Assembly (NCBI GenBank): GCA_006503535.1
Contig: QYRS01000016.1
Span: 372,001-436,000 of the forward strand
Length of the DNA: 64,000 nucleotides
Source: Arthrinium phaeospermum
Lineage: Eukaryota; Ascomycota; Sordariomycetes; Amphisphaeriales; Apiosporaceae
Direction of reading: 5' to 3'
How positions within the stretch are numbered: position 1 is the stretch's first letter; each line of letters begins with the position of its first letter. Of the stretch, positions 23,810 to 33,596 are shown in pieces. The notes beneath the pieces are model-generated. The model did not search any database and was not told where the DNA came from. It was given only the letters and a program-made list of their open reading frames with translations. The position numbers were made by a program, and so were the translations under genes.

Positions 23810-24964
23810 CTAGGCTGCGGCCTCTGCAGTCCCGTTGCTCCCACTGTGACCATTGCCCGCCTTCTTCTCCTCCCGCTGCTTGATCCCCTCGTAGACTCGC
23901 GGCAGGATGTACCTTCCGTAGTCGACAGCGTCATTGAAGTTGTCGTAGCCGCGAATGGAGATGAGCTCGCACCCGAGGTCCACATAATCGAGGATAGACT
24001 CGGCCACGACGTCATACGAGCCAACCAGCGCCGTCGACGCGCCGCGGGCCCCCGTGGCGGTCACGGTCGGGTACCAGAGCGCCCGGTCCTGCACCTCGCC
24101 CTTCTTGGCGATCTCGAGCAGGCGCTGCGAGCCGACGTTCTGCGGGCCCCCCTCGCTCTTGCCGCCAAAGTTGAAGGGGCGCGTCGCGGTCCCCTGCCCG
24201 CTCTCGAGGGCCTCGAGGGTGCGGTGGGCCTTCGCCCAGGCCAGCTCCTCGGTCTCGGCCACGATGGGCCGGAACGTGACCCAGATGCGCGGGCGGTCCG
24301 ACGCCGCGCGCCCGGCCCTGTCGGCCTCGGCGTAGATGCGGTCGATCTGCTCCTTGGTCTCCTGGAGGGGCTCGCCCCAGAGGCCGAAGATGTCGCCCAG
24401 GGACCCGCCGACCCGGTAGGCCTCGTCCGAGGAGCCGCCCACGGAGATGGGGATGGAGCGCCCGTTGACGGGCCGGACCTGGTTGCTCCAGCCGGTGAAC
24501 CTGTAGTGCTTGCCGTCCCAGTCGAAGGGGTCGGCCGACTCCCACCCGCGCTTCAGGATGCGGATGTACTCCTCGAGGCGCTCGTAGCGCTCGTGTTTCG
24601 GCAGGAAGTCGCCCTCGCGCGCCTGCTCCACGTCGCTGCCGCCTGCAATAAAGTGCACGACGGCGCGGCCGCCGCTGAGCTGGTCGAGGGTGGCCAGCTG
24701 CTTGGCGGCGGTGGTGGGGAACATGGTGTTGGGCCGCAGGGCGATGACGACCTTGATCTGGCGGGTGGCGGCGGCGATGGTGGCGCCGATGGCGAAGGGG
24801 TCGAAGTAGCCCGACGCGTACGGGATCAGCGTGTACTGGAAGCCGTAGTTGTCCAGCATCTTGGCGTGCCGCACCAGGTACGCCGGGTCGATGGGCGCGC
24901 CCGGGATCGGGTGCAGCTCGCTCGACGCGTTGGGCGGGGTCATGGAGATGAATTCGGTCGGCAT
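23810..24964 (-). CDS. SsuD-like FMN-dependent alkanesulfonate monooxygenase
   Basis: Two-component-type flavin monooxygenase that in bacteria cleaves the C-S bond of alkanesulfonates to aldehyde and sulfite, using FMNH2 from a separate reductase. 384 residues, intronless. SsuD-type signatures in order are ALRPNTMFPTTAAKQLATLD, LSGGRAVVHFIAGG, FDWDGKHYRF, PISVGGSSDEAYR followed by WGEPLQETKEQI, and RGASTALVGSYDVV near the C-terminus. The last 20 residues are a low-complexity Gly/Asn/Ser/Ala tail absent from bacterial enzymes. Start at ATG 24964, the first in-frame ATG. Absence of introns, while its cluster neighbours have up to seven, is compatible with a bacterial origin but does not prove it. 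An ATGGCGCAAT site, reversed, lies 311 bases upstream. Confidence 0.9.
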   Translation of the reverse strand: MPTEFISMTPPNASSELHPIPGAPIDPAYLVRHAKMLDNYGFQYTLIPYASGYFDPFAIGATIAAATRQIKVVIALRPNTMFPTTAAKQLATLDQLSGGRAVVHFIAGGSDVEQAREGDFLPKHERYERLEEYIRILKRGWESADPFDWDGKHYRFTGWSNQVRPVNGRSIPISVGGSSDEAYRVGGSLGDIFGLWGEPLQETKEQIDRIYAEADRAGRAASDRPRIWVTFRPIVAETEELAWAKAHRTLEALESGQGTATRPFNFGGKSEGGPQNVGSQRLLEIAKKGEVQDRALWYPTVTATGARGASTALVGSYDVVAESILDYVDLGCELISIRGYDNFNDAVDYGRYILPRVYEGIKQREEKKAGNGHSGSNGTAEAAA

Positions 24965-25750
24965 GGTGGGCAAGGGGTGAGCGGCTTCAGCGCCAAGTCT
25001 CTTGGGGGTGTTGTGTGGTTTGGTCTGATTCTGATAGCAGGGCTGATGCTGGATCAGGTTACGTTGCAGGCGTACTTTCGTTTCTTGGGCATAGACAACT
25101 TGACGCCAAATCTACCTTTCAATAGAACGTCACAGAATACCATTTAACCACCTTGCTGATCACCATCGTCACTTGCTACCCGCCTACATATTCGGCCGTT
25201 TTATGTATAAGGGCGATGTGCCCCGTACCCCACTTTCATCCACCCCCCTGGTTTTGACACCACTCCGGGTGCAGATTGCGCCATCCCTACATCGGGCAAA
25301 TCACCACCACCTCCAGCATTTGTAATCTCTTATCTCATTGCGTGCATATACGTGTTCTGGTTTGGTCATTCCACAACTGTGCAAATGTGGTGTTAGGGTC
25401 GGCCCAAATCCGACAGAAGGAGCGGCGGAGTCCGGTGCCCTCCGAACTCCTGATTCGTAATACTGAGAGCGCCGTGCCTTGCTTGGAACGCCTTACTACC
25501 TGTTTGTATCAACCGCAGTTCTTTGGTGAATACTGTAGATATACCGAAAATGAAATCAACGTTAGACAATGGTATGGAAATACTTCAAAATACGTAGAAT
25601 ACTCAACATCCGCTGCGTTGTCTCATTGCAACTGATACACCCTATGATTCAACCGCATTCGTTTCCAACCCGTAGCGATCTTCTTTATAGTTCTTAGACT
25701 ATTACTGTTTCCAAGATCTGTAGTAAAAAGTTTTCAGATACAAAACAAAC
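24965..25750. other. intergenic region with SsuD-like promoter
   Basis: Promoter of the SsuD-like gene and 3' end of the second NtaA/DszA-type gene. It contains the regulator-like site at 25275. No other gene is seen. Confidence 0.6.
25275..25284 (-). promoter_or_regulatory. CYS3/MetR-like site (ATGGCGCAAT on minus strand)
   Basis: ATTGCGCCAT on plus is the exact reverse complement of the 10-mer at 15710 and 31056. It lies 311 bases upstream of the SsuD-like start. Confidence 0.5.
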
Positions 25751-27413
25751 CTATACTGCCACTGAACTGTCGGGGTTGTGTGGTGGCTCCTCCTGATAAA
25801 CCGAGTACTTGTACTTTGACCCGGGATGGTCATCCCGCAGCCCATGTTGCCCTTCGCCATATACCCGTTCACGGGCCGTCAGGTGCTGATCGTTCCTGGG
25901 TATGTCCGGGTAGATCCCCCGCCTCTGCAGCTCGGGGACCAGGAGATCGACCACATCCTCAAACGACCCAGGCGTAGTAACGTAGCCAATGTTGAACCCG
26001 TCAACGTCCCCCTCCCGGATCCACCGCTCCATCTCGTCCGCCACCGTCGCGGGCGAACCGACCGAGGTCGGGCCCAGCCCCCCGATGGACGCCTGCTCCG
26101 CGATGATGCGCGGCGTCCACTTGGGGATCTTTTCGCTCGTCGTCGTGAAGGCCTCGAGGATGCTGGTCACCTTGTGGATCTCGGCCGAGTCCGCGGCCGT
26201 GATCTCGTGGTCCAGCGGCAGGGTCGACAGATCAATACCCGTCCAGCCGCTCACCAGCACGAGCCCACCCACGACGGACGCGTACTTCTTGAGTTCCGCG
26301 TGCTTGGCCCTTGCCTCCTCGTCCGTCTCACCCAGGATGGGCGTGAACGTGGCGAAAAACTTGACCGACTGCGGGTCCCGCCCTTTCGCGGCCGCCAGCT
26401 CCCGGATCTTGGCCACCTTGGGCCGCAGGACCGAGGGGGCGTGCGCCGAGACGAAGATGGCCTCGGCGTGGGTCGCGGCGAACTCGCTGCCGGCCGCCGA
26501 GGTGCCCGCTTGGAAGAGGAAGGGCGTCCGCTGCGGGGACGGGTCGACGATGTGTCGCGTGTCCAGGTGCAGGTACTTGCCGTTGTGCTTGATGGTCCGG
26601 ATCTTGTCCGGGTCCGCGTAGCTGTCGTTGTCCGTGTCCGGGGAGATGGCGTCGTCGGCCCATGAGCCTTCCCATAGCCTACGTCATGATCAGAAACACC
26701 AGTCTGGCAGTGGGTATTCATCCCAGACTTACTTGTAAAGTACGCGGAGGTACTCGTCGGCCTGGGCGTAGCGCTCATCGTGCTCGATGGGGGTGTCGAT
26801 CCCGATGGCCTTGAAGGCCGCCTTCTTCCAGGACGTCACGATGTTCCATCCGAACCGGCCTCCCGTGAAGTGGTCCAGCGTCGAGAACCTCTTGGCCAGC
26901 AAGAAGGGCGGCTCGAAGCTTGTGGACGCGGTGATGGCGAACGACAGGTTCTTGGTCACCGCCGCCATAGCGCTGATGGGCTGATTCGTTCGTATCAGAT
27001 TCGGCTCATTCCATCGGTTCGAATTCTGGGACCGCGACTCAGACTCACAATGGTTGGGTCCGTCATGGGCCACTGTGCGGCTCGCCTGATGCAGTTGTCC
27101 AGGCTGCCCTCGTAGGTGTCGTAGCCGCCGTATGTGTCGGCCAGAAACAGGGCGTTGATGCCACCTCGTTCGAGTAGTTGGGCCAGCTCGATCCAGTACT
27201 TCAGATCTCTCTTGGTGGCCGACTTATCGGTAGGATTCTGCGGCACTTTGGTTAGCAACCGCCTCGAATAGCATTGTGTAATATCTGGCCACCTACTTTC
27301 CACTGGCCGGGAGACAAATGTCCAACCGTGGACATGTCAAAGGCATTGATGAGTATCTTCTTCTTGGGAGCCCAGGCATCCTCGCCTGCCCTGCTTGCAC
27401 CTTCTGAAGCCAT
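25751..27413 (-). CDS. NtaA/SnaA/DszA-family FMN-dependent monooxygenase (copy 2)
   Basis: Second luciferase-like flavin monooxygenase of the NtaA/DszA class, 493 residues in four exons: 27297-27413, 27049-27237, 26733-26980 and 25751-26678. Family landmarks are ILINAFDMSTVGHLSPGQW, GGINALFLADTYGGYDTYEG, AMAAVTKNLSFAITASTSF, DHFTGGRFGWNIVTSW and QAGTSAAGSEFAATHAEAIF. It is clearly a paralog of the gene at 13535, but the two differ in intron number and in most variable residues, so the duplication is old or they entered separately. They probably act on different substrates. The C-terminus is about 30 residues longer, ending in a hydrophilic tail. A perfect ATGGTGCCAT regulator site lies 263 bases upstream. 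Confidence 0.9.
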
Positions 27414-28422
27414 TCTGTGTTTTCTATTCTGCTATGAACCTCCTTTGCTAAGGTCAATCCTTGACTGGATACTGAGCAGTGAAAAGGGCGTCAATAGGGA
27501 GACAACACTAATATCAAATATCAGGATGCTGCAGCGATCCCAAGATGTTCATGAAAGCTGGCCCCGCCGGTACATCGGAAGCAGCCCTACAAGCTGTCAA
27601 TTACGCGTGTTATACAGGGGCACCTATAAGTGGAGCCGCGGCAGGGAACTCCCTGGTGGCGTGCTAGTCTCCAAGATGGTGCCATCTGGGCCGCATGAAC
27701 TAGTTGGAGACCGGCCCCGCAGCCGACAACGAGGTCCCACAATCGCTCTCTGAATATAATAACGACAGATGCCATGCGACGCACACCATCTCTGGTCTTG
27801 CGCGACTTACCAACACTGACCCCACCCCCGTGACGATTCAAGCTGGGTCTTACGTATTGTTTGATGGCGCTGGTGGGTGGTATCCGGCTTTCGTTTTCCG
27901 ACTGCCACAAAAGCTGCCTGTCACAGCAATGACGAAATGTCGCACTTGTGAAGATGGGAAAGCCTAGGGAATGTTGTTTTGAAATCCGCATATAGATCAA
28001 GGGAAGCGGTGTTGCAAGGCGATTTTGGTGTTTACGTATGATAACCACCGATGCTTCTCCTCTTTTAGCCAGTCTTAGAAATGACCACGCTCCGATTATA
28101 TAGCTGGACTCTTTCATAGGGGGCACTTTTAAATCCCCAATTTGGCGATGAGCAAGTGCCCTGGGAGGTTACGAGACGGTCATGAAATCTGACATGCCAC
28201 TCTTCTAACATATACGTCTAAATTTTGAACTGTAATCTCACGTGACTGTTTCCAGCCTCACCAAACTCGATATAATTCAAAGTGTTTCTGGCATATATCA
28301 TGCGTGATCCTTGCATTTTGGTTTTCGCATTGCTCAAAGTAATAACTTGCCGATCGTGTCTAGTGATATCCAACCGGGATGACATAGGCAGGCAAACCAA
28401 GCAGCTGGGCAAGAATCTCACT
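27414..28422. other. intergenic region with promoter of monooxygenase 2
   Basis: Promoter of the second NtaA/DszA-type gene plus 3' region of the permease gene. It holds the ATGGTGCCAT palindrome-like site at 27676. Short open frames here are unsupported. Confidence 0.55.
27676..27685 (+). promoter_or_regulatory. CYS3/MetR consensus site ATGGTGCCAT
   Basis: All ten bases fit ATGRYRYCAT. Lies 263 bases upstream of the monooxygenase start at 27413. The best match of the six cluster sites. Confidence 0.6.
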
Positions 28423-30197
28423 CTAATTCTTGCCTTTACTAGTCTGTATCTCCAAGCTTGCCTCTTCGGTGTTTTCGGCAACATCTCTGTGTTCCAATTT
28501 CGCCCTAGTGCTGTCAGCAACATGTCTCCCGTCCTGGTTTTGGGGAAACACGTCGTAGTCAGGAACTTACTTCTCTTTCCGCTTCAGGTAGGCGTTGAGG
28601 ATGTGCACCGAAACGATCAGCACGACGGCGCAGGCCAGGGAGAAGGCGTACCCCCTGGCGAAGCGCGGCGCCTCGACGGTCGGGAACACGAGCAGCGGCG
28701 TCCAGGCCGTGGTCGACTGCGCGACGGCGTTGATGAGCACCAGCGTGAAGGCGCGCTCGGCCGGCGCGTCCCGGAGCTGCGCGTTGACCCAGCCGTGCAG
28801 GACGGAGGACATGGACTGCGACGCGTAGTTGGTGGCGTAGGCGAACCACTTGGCCGGCTCGGGGACATTCCAGACGGTCAGGATCACAAGCCCGATGGCG
28901 TTCCAGACGTGCGCGAACGTGATGGCCCAGGCGGGACCGAGGGCCAGATCGGAAAGAAAGCAGACGAGCAGGGTGTAGAAGATGCCCAGCGCCGGCGAGA
29001 TGGCGCCCAGCTCGTTGGTCTGGGCGTGCGAGTACCGGCCGAGGCTCTTAATCCAGAGCAGGAAGGAGCCCGTGCTGCCGGGCAGCCCGGCGTTCCAGAA
29101 GAAGACGTCGACGGCGATGATGCCCCAGACCTGGGGCCGCGCCATGGCGCGCTTCAGGGTGCGGATGTGGAATTTGCCGTGGGACTGGTGGCCCGCCCTC
29201 TTTAGCCTCGTCGTGCCGAGCATGGTATCTTCTTCGGACAGTACCAGCCGGTTGGGCTGGTCTGGGTTCCCGGGATGATGAAGTACCCCAGCATGCCAAT
29301 GGGGATGGTAATGAGGGCGCAGATGATGTACACTGCAATGTCCATGTCAGTAAATACTGCCTCCGTCTCTAGTAGGGTGAGCTCAGGAGAAGGACGCTTA
29401 CTCCATCGCCAACCGGCAAGTCCATTGACGCCATCCAGCCTCGCCGAGGCACCGGCCTGTATCAAACCGGCGGTCAGGATCCCGAGAGAATAGCCCACAT
29501 AGAAGATGCCACCCCGGCGGCCTATCTCGTCCCCGCGGTACCAGGAGCCTGTAAATGTTAGAAAGGGAAGTTCAGTCGTACCAGGGGAAATACGGGAGAC
29601 GGAATGTACCGAACAGGTAATGCATCGCGGGAAAGAAGGCGGCCTGTGTTGCAAAAGTTCAGCCATCAGGGAAAGTAACACAACATGCGTGCGGTCTGGT
29701 GCGCATTTACCTCAAAAAACCCAACCAGGAAGCGATACGCCGCGATCTCGGCAAACCCCGTCACGCGGAACTGGAGCAGCGTGAACACGCCCCAACATAC
29801 GTCCATGGACGGGATGAGGATGTTCAGCGGGACGTGGGTGAACAGGAACAGGAACGGCAGCTGGCCCACCACCGCGCCGACCGTGTAGAGCGTCTGGAGC
29901 TGGACGAGCTCGTTGCCGTGGAACCCGAGGTCTTCCTTCATCCCGGCGACGTACGCATTGTCTAAGACGAGTAACAGACGTGGTCAGGCTTTCATGAGAT
30001 ACAAGTAGCAATTAAAGGGTACAGATACGAGGTTGCTTACTGAGGTTGGATTGGTCAATGTACTTCACCCAGTACGAGACGAAGGCGTAAGGGACAATCA
30101 GGAGATCGAGCTTCCTTATGAACCTGCGTTCCTCCTTGGTGTCCTCCGCGGCGTACCAGCTGAAGTCGTACCATTTTCGTTTCGTTTCACTGGCCAT
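28423..30197 (-). CDS. Dal5-family (ACS) MFS permease 1, one-base frameshift
   Basis: Major facilitator of the anion:cation symporter/allantoate permease family, which imports small organic anions, vitamins, cysteine and sulfonate-like acids. Six exons: 30041-30197, 29711-29961, 29610-29643, 29402-29548, 28571-29332 and 28423-28510. Family signs are the start FIRKLDLLIVPYAFVSYWVKYIDQSNL, NAYVAGMKEDLG, VGFFE followed by AAFFPAMHYLF, and SWYRGDEIGRRGG. In exon 5 the frame changes at the CCC run (plus-strand GGG 29264-29266): FIIPGT is read in one frame and DQPNRLVLSEED in the next. One extra C restores an unbroken protein of about 479 residues with 12 helices. It is therefore either a recent pseudogene or a sequence error. 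It is divergent from the second permease at 31479. Confidence 0.85.
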
Positions 30198-31478
30198 TGC
30201 AAGAACATGAAGTGAAAGGGGCGTCAGACAAAATCTCGCCGATTGGCTCAGTTTAAAGTCGACTAGGGATTGAGCATCTGATTTGAATTGACAGTAGAGC
30301 CATCTTACTTCACATCTGTCCTATGTACCTATATAACAGCCTACCACGTACTATCGAGCCGGAGACTGCACCTCTGGATGGTTGGGGGTCGATCTCACCA
30401 TATGCATCCAGAGTGACAAAAGCCACCGCGAGTTCTCTCTCAAGGCCTCGCGTATCAGGGGGACACATCGCAAAGTGTGGGACTCCCCGCATACCAAGAC
30501 AGTTGCCATGTATCACCCAAAGCGTTGTCGTGTAAGACGTGACATTCAGCTGTTGCGTCATATCCATGCGGGGTCCTCCAGATGCAACGCCAAGACCAGC
30601 AACAGGGCCCAAGAGTACTTGTTCGGTTTGTTATCGACGTGGGCAGTCTATATCTACAGAGGCTGGGGACTGGCAAGTCGGGTCCGTCGCTACCATCATG
30701 AAGGTGCGTCGACGCATTTCCATCGGGGCTTCTTTTAGAGGTAGGCCCGTTGCGGCGGGCTGAGGGCCAGTTTAAAGCCTTATCTCCTGTCTAGCCGGAT
30801 TGTCCATGCCTAGAAAGTGGTGAAACTGCTGCGTGCGCATGGTATCCTGCTGATCACAATGGGGCCCTACTTTGGTACGCCGGGGACTGGAGCTTTTGTG
30901 TGTTGCAGTGGTGGTACCGATGTAATCAGGACCTCGCACCCAAGTTTTGTGGCCTTTGGCGCAAAAACGTGCCCGGACGGATTCGATAGCATGCCTGGCC
31001 TGGCACACGGGCGGATGCGACCAACTTGTTTGGGAGCGTTATCGCAGCGGTGGTGATGGCGCAATTGGGGTGTTGTATGGCGAGCGGAGCCTGCCAATCA
31101 GAACCCAGTACCCCCGACACTAGACCACCGAGCCAACCCCGGCAGCCATTGCGACACCCAAACCTTGCCATGGCGACAGTACCGCTAAGGCGTCACGCCC
31201 CAGTTAATATTTACCGTGGTGCTGGGAACCTATTGTCTAGCTGATAACGCTGGAGCGGTCCAGCCCCTTGGTAGCATCCTGTCCAGCTTCAGTAGACAGT
31301 CCAACACTGCATTCCCTCCATGATCAACTCAGCTTTTATATACTGTAGGGAAAGCTCTGTACAAAAGAGGAAAACCGAACCATCTGCAGATCATCATCTG
31401 AGCTCATCATCATCCAGTCCTTTATCGTCCTTTTTGGAATATTTGGTTTAATATTCTGCGGCAGCTTGCAAATCCTCC
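30198..31478. other. divergent promoter region of the two Dal5-family permeases
   Basis: 1.3 kb between head-to-head permease genes, with the ATGGCGCAAT site at 31056. No coding region is supported. Confidence 0.6.
31056..31065 (+). promoter_or_regulatory. CYS3/MetR-like site ATGGCGCAAT
   Basis: Identical to the site at 15710. It lies 423 bases upstream of the second permease and 859 bases from the first, so it may serve both. Confidence 0.45.
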
Positions 31479-33359
31479 GTGGCTTCAGAAACCACGCCGT
31501 TGCTGGATATGGGGTTCGAGGGAAGGGGAGATGCGGCGGCGGAGCACTCCAAAGCACCGATCGAGTCGTCCTCGGTTGCGCGAGACTCGCAGGACTTGGA
31601 GCTGAACCAGAAGCATGCGCCTCGAGTTCCGTGGTGGTCCTACATCTGGGACTACGACCCGGGAAGGTCGCACGAGGAGCGCGTCTTCCTCCAGAAGCTG
31701 GACGTGTTTCTCATCACCAGTACGTACTCGACATCTAACCCTACCACAGACCCCCTGCCCCAAGGGCTAACTTGGACTCCCCAACAGTGCTGTCCCTTGG
31801 CTACTTCATCAAGAACCTGGACCAGACCAACATCAGCAACGCCTTCGTCAGCGGCATGAAGGAGGAGCTGGCCATGAACGGCAACGAGATCAACCTGATC
31901 GACACGGCCTGGACCGTCGGCTACGTCGTCGGCCAGATCCCCTCCCAGATCGTCCTGACGAAAGTGCGGCCGTCGGTCTGGGTCCCGTCGTGCGAGCTGG
32001 TGTGGACGGTGCTGACCTTCAGCCTGGCCGCCGCCACCACCTCGAACCACGTCATCGCCATCCGCTTCTTCGTCGGGCTCGCCGAGTCCGCCTTCTACCC
32101 GGCCGCCCACACCATCCTCGGGAGCTGGTACAAGCCGTCCGAGCTCGGCAAGCGGGCCTGTGTGTTTCACGCCTCGTCCGCGGCGGCGTCCATGTTCAGC
32201 GGGTACCTGCAGGCCGGGGTCTACAAGGGTCTTAACGGGGTCCATGGGATGCCGGGCTGGAAATGGCTCTTTGTAAGTCAAGCCCCTCTCCCTGCCTCTT
32301 TGGCCCTGGACGGACAGAAGCGCTGACAGCCGTGGCAGATTATGGATGGGATCATTAGTCTTCCGATCTGCGTCGCCGGCTACTTCTTACTACCCGACTT
32401 GCCCGAGAACACGAGGGCGTTTTACATAACCAACGACGTAAGTTGAATGTTTTCTCTTCGAGGCTGATAGATTACTTGACAGCTAACTGGAACGCCAGGA
32501 CCGCGACTTGGCACAGAAACGCATGGCCTCGGTCGGACGTGCACCGCGTGGGAAGCTAGGCTGGTCTGCTTTCAAGAGGATCTTTGGTAAGCCTGATAAA
32601 ACAATCCACCTTGGCAACAAGCAGGAACTAACATCCAATCAGGCCGATGGCACATTTACTTGCTGTCGATACTGTACATCATCTTCATCAACCTGGGCCC
32701 GTCCAGCAGCGTCAACCCCATGGCCCTTTGGCTCAAGACGACGGGGCACTCGGTCTCGCAGATTGTAAGTACCAAATATAGCAACGACTCTTCCGCTTCA
32801 AAGAGACGCCCATTCCTAACACGGCCCGACCCAGAACATCATCCCCACCGCCTCGTACGCCATCCAGCTCGTCCTCACCGTCGCCTTCGCCATCGTCTCG
32901 GACGCCATCCGCCACCGTGCCCGCGTCATGTCCGTCTCGACCCTCCTAGGCGGCTTCGCCGCCCTCGTGCTCGCCATCTGGAGCATCCCCGAGGGCCTGA
33001 AATGGTTCGCCTTCCTGCTGCAGCGGGCGTCGGTGCCCTACGGGCCCCTGAGCATGAGCTGGGCCAACGAGATTTGCGGGAGCGACGCCGAGGAGCGCGC
33101 CGTCGTCATCGGGGTCATGAACTCGCTCGGGTACGCGTTCAACGCGTGGGTCCCGCTCCTGACGTACCCGCAGGTCGACGCGCCGCAGTTTCGCAAGGGG
33201 TTCATTTTCACGACGGTGGCTTTCGCGGCGCAGGCGGGCATTACGGCGGCGGTGGCGTTCATGTACAAGCGGGATCAGAAGCGGGAAAACGAGGAGGGGA
33301 GAAGAGGCGAGGAGGGTGATGAAACGGCTAGGGCGGCTGGGGAGCTGAGGGAGTTGTAG
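31479..33359 (+). CDS. Dal5-family (ACS) MFS permease 2
   Basis: Second allantoate-permease-type transporter, a distant paralog of the one at 28423. Six exons: 31479-31719, 31788-32272, 32339-32437, 32499-32586, 32643-32764 and 32835-33359, in frame throughout. Family signs are RVFLQKLDVFLIT, LGYFIKNLDQTNISNAFVSGMKEEL, GLAESAFYPAAHTILGSWYKPSELGKRA and GMPGWKWLF, with 12 hydrophobic helices. The start is unclear. The frame opens with GTG at 31479, and GTG-Ala-Ser-Glu-Thr matches the MASET start of the other permease, but the first true ATG is at 31509 (509 residues instead of 519). An ATG mutated to GTG is possible. It lies at the right edge of the cluster. Confidence 0.88.
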
Positions 33360-33596
33360 TGGCACGCTGTGGAAGGAGAGCTAGAATCAATACAGGTATA
33401 ATTGATTGAGGTTTGATAGCGGTTTTTGATTACTACCTACTTGGCCACTCTGACCTCATGTGAGTTAGGTAACGGCAGTTTTCTTCCTATAGCAATGGGC
33501 TAATCGGAGTCATCCAATCCTTAATTCATATTCATGGCCTAAAAGTACCCTCATTGAAGTATCCGTACCAAGTGCTTGCCTCTACATGTCTCATGA

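Noticed and set aside
23846..25147. 433-codon plus-strand open frame
   Set aside because: Antisense to the SsuD-like gene; long antisense frames arise from GC-rich third positions and the translation is low-complexity Gly/Val/Arg.
29248..29330. A tiny intron to explain the permease frame change
   Set aside because: The only GT-AG pair spanning the break is about 25 bases, too short, and would delete part of a helix.
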